Shown here one piece after another: positions 57,185-64,000 of a stretch of 64,000 nt of DNA. The translations under genes and the position numbers were made by a program. Numbering within the stretch: position 1 is the first letter of the stretch; each line of letters starts with the position of its first letter. The DNA comes from Thermococcus zilligii AN1 (lineage in GTDB: Archaea; Methanobacteriota_B; Thermococci; Thermococcales; Thermococcaceae): contig NZ_AJLF01000001.1 of the NCBI RefSeq assembly GCF_000258515.1, positions 868,001 through 932,000 on the forward strand, in the 5' to 3' direction. The notes below the pieces were generated by a model. It did not search any database. It was not told the origin of the DNA and saw nothing but the letters and a program-made list of their open reading frames with translations.

Positions 57185-59383
57185 TCACTGCTGCGGGCAG
57201 ACGTCCTTCTCAGCCGGTGGGTTCGGGTCGAGGCCCTTCCTCTGGCGTATCTGCCTGATGATGTTCACCGCGAGCTCACCGGGAACGCGCTTGAAGCCGG
57301 CGTGCTCCGTGCTCCAGAGGGCCTTACCGCTGGTGGCACCCCTGAGGGCACCGGCGAACCCGAACATCTCCGCAACAGGGGCCTCGCCGATGATGATCAT
57401 GACCTCGCCCTCCTGCTTCATGTCGATGAGCTGGCCGCGCCTCTGGTTGAGCTCCCTGCTGACGGCGCCCATGTACTCGTAGGGTATGTTGATGATGACC
57501 TTCTGGTACGGCTCGTAGAGGACAGGTCCGGCCTTCATCATGGCGCAGTGGATGGCGCCCCTTATAGCCGGGTAGATCTGGGCCGGGCCGCGGTGGACGT
57601 TGTCCTCGTGGATCTTGGCGTCGTGCAGGCGGACGATGACCTTCATGACCGGCTCCTTGGCGAGCGGCCCCTCGTCCATGGCCATGTGGAAGCCGTCAAC
57701 AAGCAGATCCATGACCTCGTTGAGGTACTGGATACCCTTGGTGTTGTCGAAGAACATGTTGCCGTTGTAGACGTCAACAATGCCCTTGGCCATTTCGTAG
57801 TCCATGCCGAGCTCAGCCAGCTTCTTGGCGACCTCCTTCGGATCCTTCGGCCTTCCCTCCGGGATGATACCCTCCTTGATTGCCTGGTAGATCTCGTCAG
57901 GCATTGGCTCGACGGTGATGTAGAACCTGTTGTGCTTGTTCGGGGACTTTCCTTCGACGATCGGGCTCTGCTTGGTGACGCTCTCGCGGTAGACGACTAT
58001 CGGCGGGGAGACTTCTACGTCGAGCTTCCACTCGTTCTTAACGCGGTAGAGCTTGACCTCGAGGTGGAGCTCACCCATACCGCTGAGGAGGTGCTGGCCG
58101 GTCTCCTCATCGATCTTGACGTGGAGCGTTGGGTCCTCCTTGGCGAGCTGTCTGAGGGCTTCAACGAGCCTCGGAAGGTCCTTAACGTTTTTGGCCTCGA
58201 TGGCAACGGTAACAACGGGCTCGCTGACGTAGCGGAGGGCCTCAAAGGGCTCGATCTGCTCGGTCGAGACGGTCTCGCCAGCTACGGCGTCGCGGAGACC
58301 TGTTACCGCGACGATGTTCCCGGCGGGAATGGCCTCCATGTTGATCCTCTCCGGGCCCATGTAGATACCGACCTGCTGGATTCTGGCCTTCCTCTTGCTG
58401 TTGATGAGATAAACCTCCTGACCTGTCTTCACGGTACCGCTCCATACCCTACCGGTTGCAACTTCTCCAGCGTGCTTGTCGAGGATGATCTTGGTAACCA
58501 CCATGCTCATCGGGCCCTTGGGATCGCACCTGAGCATGGCCTGGCCAACGTCACTGTTTATGTCCCCCTTCCAGAGGTGCGGAATCCTGTACTTCTGGGC
58601 CTGGAGCGGGTTCGGGAGGTGCCTGACGACCACGTCGAGAACCACCACGTGGAGCGGGGCCTTCTTTTTGAGGGTCTTCATGTCGCCGGCGTTGGTGAGG
58701 TCGATGACTTCTTTGAAGGAAACGCCGGTCTTCTTCATGTAGGGGACGCTTAGAGCCCAGTTGTAGTAGGCTGAACCAAAGGCCACACTACCGTCGTTAA
58801 CGTTGACGAGCCACTCGTTCTTGAACTCTTCCGGAGCATACTTCTTGATGAGCCTGTTAACATCGGTAATTATCTTGCTAAAGCGCTCCTGCATCTGCTG
58901 CGGGTTGAGCTTGAGCTCCCTGATGAGACGGTCAACCTTGTTGATGAAGAGGACGGGCTTCACGTACTCCCTCAGCGCCTGCCTGAGAACCGTCTCGGTC
59001 TGGGGCATTACCCCTTCAACTGCGTCAACAACGATAATCGCACCGTCTATTGCACGCATGGCCCTCGTAACGTCACCACCGAAGTCTACGTGGCCAGGGG
59101 TGTCGATCAGGTTGATGAGGTAGTCGTTGCCCTCGTAGTTGTGAACCATCGAGACGTTGGCCGCGTTGATGGTAATACCCCTCGCCTGCTCCTGCTCGTC
59201 GAAATCAAGCACGAGCTGTTTTCCGGCGAGTTCTTCGCTGATCATGCCAGCTCCAGCGAGCAGGTTGTCGCTCAGCGTCGTCTTACCGTGGTCAATGTGA
59301 GCGGCGATACCCATGTTCCTGATCCTTTCGGGTTGCATCATCAACTCCTTGATCTTCGCAATCATCTCTTCCCTTTTTCCCAT
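57185..59383 (-). CDS. fusA: translation elongation factor 2 (aEF-2)
   Basis: A 732-residue translocation GTPase. G1 is [10 protein letters not shown]3 DTPGH, and G4 NKVD. Domain IV carries [18 protein letters not shown], where a histidine in this loop is converted to diphthamide. Length is normal. ATG 59383 is preceded by GGGATGGTGGTGTAA. A long open frame on the plus strand across this gene is an artefact of its GC-rich codons. Confidence 0.97.
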   Translation of the reverse strand: MGKREEMIAKIKELMMQPERIRNMGIAAHIDHGKTTLSDNLLAGAGMISEELAGKQLVLDFDEQEQARGITINAANVSMVHNYEGNDYLINLIDTPGHVDFGGDVTRAMRAIDGAIIVVDAVEGVMPQTETVLRQALREYVKPVLFINKVDRLIRELKLNPQQMQERFSKIITDVNRLIKKYAPEEFKNEWLVNVNDGSVAFGSAYYNWALSVPYMKKTGVSFKEVIDLTNAGDMKTLKKKAPLHVVVLDVVVRHLPNPLQAQKYRIPHLWKGDINSDVGQAMLRCDPKGPMSMVVTKIILDKHAGEVATGRVWSGTVKTGQEVYLINSKRKARIQQVGIYMGPERINMEAIPAGNIVAVTGLRDAVAGETVSTEQIEPFEALRYVSEPVVTVAIEAKNVKDLPRLVEALRQLAKEDPTLHVKIDEETGQHLLSGMGELHLEVKLYRVKNEWKLDVEVSPPIVVYRESVTKQSPIVEGKSPNKHNRFYITVEPMPDEIYQAIKEGIIPEGRPKDPKEVAKKLAELGMDYEMAKGIVDVYNGNMFFDNTKGIQYLNEVMDLLVDGFHMAMDEGPLAKEPVMKVIVRLHDAKIHEDNVHRGPAQIYPAIRGAIHCAMMKAGPVLYEPYQKVIINIPYEYMGAVSRELNQRRGQLIDMKQEGEVMIIIGEAPVAEMFGFAGALRGATSGKALWSTEHAGFKRVPGELAVNIIRQIRQRKGLDPNPPAEKDVCPQQ

Positions 59384-59563
59384 TTACACCACCATCCCCT
59401 GATGAGCCTGTCGGCTTAACTTAAAAGGTGCGGTTATAAAGCTTTTCCTGATGAAAGCTCGGGGCGGTTGAGAAGGGCAACACCACTTAAAGGCTCTGGA
59501 TGAGACCTATACCCGGCGAAGAAAATGAAACGCGGTGCGCGGAGTTGAGACCACAGAGAAAAC

Positions 59564-60637
59564 CTACAAAAGCTTTTTCAGCGCGCGTTCGACGTTCTCC
59601 TTAACGTCCTTCCTCGCGTAAACACACCATCTCCAGTACACGTTTTTGAGCTCAACCAGCGACTTAACGAGGGGCGAAACCTCGCTGAGCCTGTTCAGCT
59701 CCCCACCAACCAGCACAAAGGCGTTCCTCTCCTCGTATTTTGGCTTTGGTGGGTAATCAACGAGGGCAAGATGGGCGAACTCCTCTTCCAGGGCCCGCCT
59801 GATATGTTCCACCGTCTCAGGGGAAAGCTCACTGTTTGAGCAGAAAACCCTCTTGTACAGCTTTCTGTTGTCTATAGCTCTGACGAGTTCCCTAACCTCG
59901 GGCCTTTCGCTGTTCCTCAGCCTCGAAATGAGGTCTACCTCGTCCATGAGGCGTATATCCTCAAGGCTTATGCCCTCGAGCTCCACGGCCTTTCGGAGCA
60001 TGGCCTCGGCTATCTTTGCTGTGTGGTGGAAGTAAACCGTCGGGTACATCATCGCCCTCGCCAGCAGGAGGTTCTGAGCCGCCATGATCCCCTTCTCTCC
60101 AACGACGAGCATGCCCTCCCTAAAGATCAGGTTCCTAACGAGCCTCTCAAGGTCAACGACGCCGTAGGCCGCTCCCGTGTAGTATGCGTCCCTTACGAGG
60201 TAGTCCATCCTGTCCGAGTCGATGTCGCCGCTGACGACGGGATGCTTGAGGAACTTGATGAGTTTTGAGGCCGAGTAGTTCTCCTCGATGGCTTCCCTGA
60301 TCTCACCGTGCTTTATCAGCCAGACGGTGTTTTCCTCGTGCCTCGGAAACAGGCCCTCGAGAGTGTGCGAGAAGGGGTAGTGGCCGATGTCGTGAAGCAG
60401 GGCCGCGTAGACGGCTTCCTCTTCGATCTCCGGGTTATAGCGCCTTATCTCCCTGGCCAGGTGGAAGGTCCCAAGCGAGTGCTCGAAGCGGGTGTGTCGG
60501 GCTGAGGGATAAGCGAGGAAGGCAAAGCCGAGCTGGGTTATCCTCCTTAGCCTCTGAAACTCCGGGGTGTCCACGAGCTTTATTGCGAATTCATTGAGCT
60601 CTATGTAGCCATGAATCGGATCGTGGACGAGCTTCAT
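59564..60637 (-). CDS. HD-domain phosphohydrolase (SAMHD1/dGTPase-like)
   Basis: A 357-residue HD protein. The start HDPIHGYIEL, then RRITQLG, RHTRFEHSLGTFHLA and the metal-binding LLHDIGHYPFSHTLE define the dNTP triphosphohydrolase-like family; SGDIDSDRMDYLVRDAYYTG completes the site. It probably hydrolyses nucleotides, which could affect dNTP pools or defence. ATG 60637 is chosen because a TATA box (AAGTTTATTAACC) lies about 30 bases upstream, inside the longer frame that starts at 60676. Confidence 0.9.
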   Translation of the reverse strand: MKLVHDPIHGYIELNEFAIKLVDTPEFQRLRRITQLGFAFLAYPSARHTRFEHSLGTFHLAREIRRYNPEIEEEAVYAALLHDIGHYPFSHTLEGLFPRHEENTVWLIKHGEIREAIEENYSASKLIKFLKHPVVSGDIDSDRMDYLVRDAYYTGAAYGVVDLERLVRNLIFREGMLVVGEKGIMAAQNLLLARAMMYPTVYFHHTAKIAEAMLRKAVELEGISLEDIRLMDEVDLISRLRNSERPEVRELVRAIDNRKLYKRVFCSNSELSPETVEHIRRALEEEFAHLALVDYPPKPKYEERNAFVLVGGELNRLSEVSPLVKSLVELKNVYWRWCVYARKDVKENVERALKKLL

Positions 60638-60846
60638 ACTTCTTCGAGGCTCTGAAAGGTTAATAAACTTATCCATGTCGTAAACACCGTGCCCGCAGGT
60701 TTAGTTGTTATTCCCTCCCGGCCAGGGGAGAAGAAGGCCAAAAACCGGATAGCTCCACGTTGATGCCCTCGAAGTGCCCTTTAATCTTCCCCCCACGGTG
60801 GATATGACTCCAAAAAATTTAAAAATGGTTGTCCAGTGTAAAACTC

Positions 60847-61581
60847 TCAGGAGGTTTTAACCTCCGCCCCCTGCCCGGGTGGGCTGTTATTGTCTGCCTT
60901 CTTCCTCCGGGGCTTAAAGAGCCTCTCAACTTCCTCCTGCACTTCTTCGGCCTTTCCGCTCAGGACGAGCTTTCCGTTGCCTATGACCACAACCCAGTCC
61001 ACTATCGGGATCAGCGGTTCCCAGATGTGGCTGATTATCGCAAAATTGGTTTTCCCCTTCATCCCCTCGAGTACCTCAATGACCTTCTCCATGCTGTCAA
61101 AGTCTATGTTCGCCAGTGGTTCATCGAGGAAAATCAGCTCAGGCTTTCCTACGAATGCCTGCGCGAGACTCAACCTCTTGAGCATCCCCGAGGAGTACCC
61201 GTTTATCCTCTTGTCCAGGAAGGACTTTGCATCGAAGAGCTCCGCAACCCTCTCGACTTCGTCTTCGCCAAAACCTTTGCTCTCTGCGAAGAAGTTCAGC
61301 CATTCCCTGCCGGTGACGAACTGCGGGAATGCCGGGGGGTCATACGCCACCCCGAGCTTCGACTTGAGCCTCCCGTTGTTCCAGGGCGCCTCTCCCAACA
61401 CCAGTATTTCGCCGCCCGTGGGCCTGTAGACTCCGGTCGCGAGCTTTAGGAAAGTGCTCTTTCCACCGCCGTTGGGGCCGAGGATGAGCGTTATTCCCTC
61501 TGGAATGCTCACGGTAACGCCGTCGAGGGCTCTTATACTGCCGAAGATTTTCTTCAGATCCCTCGCTTCTATAACGTTCAT
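60847..61581 (-). CDS. ABC transporter ATP-binding protein (ABC-2 export cluster)
   Basis: A 244-residue ATPase with Walker A GPNGGGKS, signature YSSGMLKRLSLAQA and Walker B LIFLDEPLANID. The C-terminal 30 residues are basic then Pro/Gly-rich, beyond the usual fold. ATG 61581 overlaps the stop of the small membrane protein gene upstream (ATGA). CcmA/NatA-type, so an exporter with the ABC-2 permease at 62036-62815. Confidence 0.9.
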   Translation of the reverse strand: MNVIEARDLKKIFGSIRALDGVTVSIPEGITLILGPNGGGKSTFLKLATGVYRPTGGEILVLGEAPWNNGRLKSKLGVAYDPPAFPQFVTGREWLNFFAESKGFGEDEVERVAELFDAKSFLDKRINGYSSGMLKRLSLAQAFVGKPELIFLDEPLANIDFDSMEKVIEVLEGMKGKTNFAIISHIWEPLIPIVDWVVVIGNGKLVLSGKAEEVQEEVERLFKPRRKKADNNSPPGQGAEVKTS

Positions 61582-62039
61582 CGCACCCACCTCCAGACAA
61601 TGAAGGCGAGCAGGAGGGCAAAGACGGAACCGCTTAAATAGACCGCGTTCTGCACCTCCTTAGTCGGATAGTTCTTGAGGAAGCGGAAGGAACAGGTCGC
61701 CTTCACCTCGGTGCCGTTGTTGATTATCAGGTAATCCCCCTCGTGGGGCAGAACCAGCTGGTACTTTGCGTGGCCGTGGACGGGATGCCTGTCTATCAGT
61801 TTTCCGGTGAGGATGTCGTAGACCTCTACACTTCCATTGCCGTAGCAGGAAGCTTCAACCAGCGAGCTGGTTGGTGTATATGCGGATACCTGGACCAAAT
61901 TGGTCAGGTTTTCCCCGCGGCTCATTGTGAGAAAGACCGGCCCCACCGAGCCGGTTTTGTTTTCGTAACTGTGATAGACCCAGAGGGAGCCAATTGAGAG
62001 CATCAGCATGGCTGTGAGGAGAGCCGCCCAGAACCTCAC
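61578..62039 (-). CDS. membrane-anchored accessory protein of the ABC-2 cluster
   Basis: A 153-residue protein with a helix at each end (FWAALLTAMLMLSIGSLWVY and VYLSGSVFALLLAFIVW) and an outside beta-rich domain of about 95 residues between. GTG 62039 is followed by VRFWAALL and shares bases with the permease stop (GTGA). No family recognised. Coupled tightly to both the permease and ATPase genes, so it is likely a subunit or substrate-handling partner of the transporter. Confidence 0.7.
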   Translation of the reverse strand: MRFWAALLTAMLMLSIGSLWVYHSYENKTGSVGPVFLTMSRGENLTNLVQVSAYTPTSSLVEASCYGNGSVEVYDILTGKLIDRHPVHGHAKYQLVLPHEGDYLIINNGTEVKATCSFRFLKNYPTKEVQNAVYLSGSVFALLLAFIVWRWVR

Positions 62040-62815
62040 ACCACATCCCTCCTCCTTATGAGGATCCACGAGAGGACAAAGAGCACCAGCGGGACGAGAA
62101 TGCCCCAGCCAAGATACTGGGACGTGAAGGGGGTGAAGTTAGAGCTAGGGCTCCGGCGGAGAGCATACATGAAGAGCTGTGGGGGTATGTCCGGATTTTC
62201 GAGGATTTTTGGAGCGTAGATAAGGGCGAAGCCCGCCATGAAGGCGAGGAACGCGTTAGGGGAGGCCAGGGAAACCAGGGTGGCGACCGATGTCATGTAG
62301 AGTACAAGAAAGACGACGATGATTAGCATGTTACCCAGGAATGAGGAGGTTATTTCTGGCAGGTAGCCTGCTATGCTGGCGTGAGTGGTCAGGGCAACGT
62401 AGGCGAAGGGGATGAGTATCATGGCGAACCCATAGACGAGGAAGGAGAGAAGTTTGGCACCAAAGATCTCGTCGTTGGAGTAGGGGAGAGAATAAACGGA
62501 TTTAGCTATTCCGCTGTCCCTGTCGTAGCGGAAGGTGAGTGCACCAAGGAGCAGGATGAGAAAGCTCATCAGCGTCCAGACGTCATCGAGACTCAGACTG
62601 CGATAAATGACCATTCCAACCCCATCAGACCTCGAGGTTCCAAAGAGAGAGAGCAAGAGCTCGGTATGTACACCCGATCCACCGCCCGATATACTCATAA
62701 TCCACATCATGGACTGCTTCATCGACATCCCGATCAGGAACACTCCTACGAACAGCAGGATGGCCTTTATCAGGTCGTTCATCTCCCACTTGAAGAGGGT
62801 GTAGAGCCTACCCAC
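62036..62815 (-). CDS. ABC-2 type permease
   Basis: A 259-residue permease with six helices. It has the family's cytoplasmic loop after helix 2 (FRYDRDSGIAKSVYSLPYSNDEIFGAKLL, quoted only in part here as DRDSGIAKSVYSLP). Start GTG 62815 lies behind GGAGGTGATGAT. Works with the ATPase at 60847. A role in exporting a lipid, peptide or surface component is likely, but no substrate can be named. Confidence 0.85.
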   Translation of the reverse strand: MGRLYTLFKWEMNDLIKAILLFVGVFLIGMSMKQSMMWIMSISGGGSGVHTELLLSLFGTSRSDGVGMVIYRSLSLDDVWTLMSFLILLLGALTFRYDRDSGIAKSVYSLPYSNDEIFGAKLLSFLVYGFAMILIPFAYVALTTHASIAGYLPEITSSFLGNMLIIVVFLVLYMTSVATLVSLASPNAFLAFMAGFALIYAPKILENPDIPPQLFMYALRRSPSSNFTPFTSQYLGWGILVPLVLFVLSWILIRRRDVV

Positions 62816-62854
62816 ATCATCACCTCCTTTTAGTCGGATGGGAAAGCAGGAGCA

Positions 62855-63973
62855 TCAACTGGAACATTTTCCGCGGTTTCTCATGCCTCCAGCATTCAAA
62901 ACGATGACAAGACCAACAAGTATGAGGGAACCGTAGAAAACGTACTCCGCCGGAGTTTTTGGTTTTGAAAACGGCACCGTTTCAGCACCCCTGAACTCGG
63001 CGTTGGTATCGTAGAGCTGTAGAACCGGGAAGTACTGGTAGCTCTTTTTCACTGTATTATCGTAGAGACCCTTTTGATCGCTGAAGTGGGCAAAAATAAC
63101 GCCCATGGGCCTTAAGTCTGCTGGAAACAGCCAAAAGTCGCCGGCGATGGTTATCCCCGTGGAGGGGTCGTAAACGAAGCCGCCCCCCCGAAATGGGTTA
63201 GGGGCTACAAATGGGCAGTACTCCTTCTCTGTGTCATTCACGATGCAGACCTTTATGGGGGTGGGGTGCTTTGAGTAGAGGTCCACGTAGCCCAGCGGGG
63301 GACCAAAAGTCCCGTAGTGAGTCTTCATCTGCTCGTCCTTTCCCGAAATCCCTTCAAAGTACTGCGGTGGAAAGATGGGACTCAGGTTTAGGTATGGCGT
63401 ATCGTTGGACAAGTTCTCAGTCGGGTCATACCACAGGAAAGTGTGTCCGTACACTTTCCCATCGTCCCCGATTACCATCCCGTCGCTCTTCCTAATCCAG
63501 TACCGTCCGCTTATCGTTAAGTTCCGCAGAATGACTTTGTAGTAGTCGTAGTCTTCGAAACCTTCAACTCCAGAGTGGCCCCGTGAAAACCGGATTACCC
63601 ATGAACTGTCCCAGAAAACCGGAAGGTCAAGGCCTTTCTTGATCATGGCAGTGCACGTGACGTTATAGGTGATAACTCGAGAGGCCATTCTTAGGTGGGT
63701 TCCGTTGTCGGCCAGCACCTTGAACTCAACAAAAGACGTGTTCTTGGCGTGTATCTGGTACGTGACTCCATTGTACTCGTAGAAGAGCATCATCGTGTAG
63801 ATAGGATCCAGATAGGTTCCAATGGATTTCTCGTACTCCAGGTAGGGTTCATACCTTACTGCCGCATAGCGGACGTACACTCCGGGTTTGACCCAGTACG
63901 GTGCCGCAACGACGTGGACACTCTGGTACAGGAGAAACATCAGCAGGATCAGCACAGCCGTGTATTTCTTCAT
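62855..63973 (-). CDS. surface protein with signal peptide and C-terminal anchor
   Basis: A 372-residue exported protein. The signal peptide spans about 1-23 (YTAVLILLMFLLYQSVHVVAA), the ectodomain carries several N-glycosylation sequons (NTS, NGT, NVT, NLT, NDT) and two Cys near residue 245, and a final helix (YVFYGSLILVGLVIVLNAGG) anchors it. ATG 63973 follows GGGGGTGAACTAAACA. It is the first gene of the ABC-2 cluster, 39 bases from the permease start, so it may be the transporter's extracellular partner. No family recognised. Confidence 0.7.
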   Translation of the reverse strand: MKKYTAVLILLMFLLYQSVHVVAAPYWVKPGVYVRYAAVRYEPYLEYEKSIGTYLDPIYTMMLFYEYNGVTYQIHAKNTSFVEFKVLADNGTHLRMASRVITYNVTCTAMIKKGLDLPVFWDSSWVIRFSRGHSGVEGFEDYDYYKVILRNLTISGRYWIRKSDGMVIGDDGKVYGHTFLWYDPTENLSNDTPYLNLSPIFPPQYFEGISGKDEQMKTHYGTFGPPLGYVDLYSKHPTPIKVCIVNDTEKEYCPFVAPNPFRGGGFVYDPSTGITIAGDFWLFPADLRPMGVIFAHFSDQKGLYDNTVKKSYQYFPVLQLYDTNAEFRGAETVPFSKPKTPAEYVFYGSLILVGLVIVLNAGGMRNRGKCSS

Positions 63974-64000
63974 TGTTTAGTTCACCCCCTAATAAAAGAA

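Noticed and set aside
57104-58753. 549-codon open frame on the plus strand
   Set aside because: It lies antisense to EF-2, whose sequence and motifs are certain; the frame is open only because of GC-rich third positions, and its protein is low-complexity (Val/Asp/Leu-rich) with no family.
59440-59510. C/D-box small RNA candidate starting at CTGATGA
   Set aside because: A C-box-like TGATGA is present, but no CTGA D box at the right spacing and no C'/D' pair were found.
60829-61449. 206-codon open frame on the plus strand
   Set aside because: Antisense to the ABC ATPase at 60847-61581, whose motifs are unambiguous.

Overview
The window is a 64 kb piece of chromosome from a hyperthermophilic euryarchaeon of the order Thermococcales, most likely the genus Thermococcus. 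Supporting genes include archaeal aIF5A, EF-2, L21e, Rpo4, SRP19, Pus10, Hel308, TmcA and the archaeal PEP carboxylase. Also typical are a family-B DNA polymerase carrying inteins, the tungstate transporter WtpABC, and the NfnSL (sulfide dehydrogenase) pair. Genes are tightly packed on both strands. Their starts follow GGTGA/GGAGG-type ribosome sites, with short leaders behind TTTAWAW-like TATA boxes. No tRNA, rRNA or CRISPR array was found.

Layout. 1-1,370: the end of an ABC ATPase gene and a permease cut short head-on against a MATE exporter that is also cut short. 1.4-6.3 kb: aIF5A, a membrane protein, a phosphoesterase, fructose-bisphosphate aldolase and two tandem NYN proteins. 6.3-14.8 kb: TmcA, an acylaminoacyl-peptidase-like enzyme, a VapBC pair with a frameshifted toxin, DUF1931, PEP carboxylase, a MobA-like protein and AlaX. 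14.9-22.5 kb: a PEBP remnant, two secreted proteins, biotin ligase, GcvH, then KsgA, DUF655, Rpo4, L21e, Pus10 and a zinc-ribbon regulator. 22.7-31.3 kb: NfnSL behind SurR-type sites, TrmI, a DUF257 protein, SRP19, an Lrp-like domain, Hel308, a UPF0200 kinase and a ZIP transporter.

31.8-38.3 kb is a tungsten/molybdenum region: wtpA, wtpB, wtpC, moeA and moaB. An AT-rich two-gene module, an OLD/AAA_15-type ATPase plus a TOPRIM-like protein, sits exactly between wtpB and wtpC and is bounded by a 7-bp direct repeat. It resembles two-gene anti-phage systems such as PARIS and is the best candidate here for an undescribed system.

38.4-50.4 kb: asparaginase, an MFS transporter, a gene-poor stretch with a decayed coding remnant, a B12-type radical SAM protein under a palindromic promoter, an endonuclease IV-like barrel, a coiled-coil protein, DUF373, a thiamine-binding-like protein, AMMECR1 and an ABC system with a very large permease. 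50.5-59.4 kb: an RNA m5C methyltransferase, a UPF0175-like/DUF3368 toxin-antitoxin-like pair translationally coupled to polB, polB itself with two inteins, and EF-2. 59.5-64 kb: an HD phosphohydrolase and a four-gene ABC-2 export cluster.

Signs of flux are a rearrangement junction at about 0.52 kb, the insertion in the wtp operon, gene remnants at about 15.0, 22.6 and 41.2 kb, and homing inteins that have apparently lost endonuclease function.
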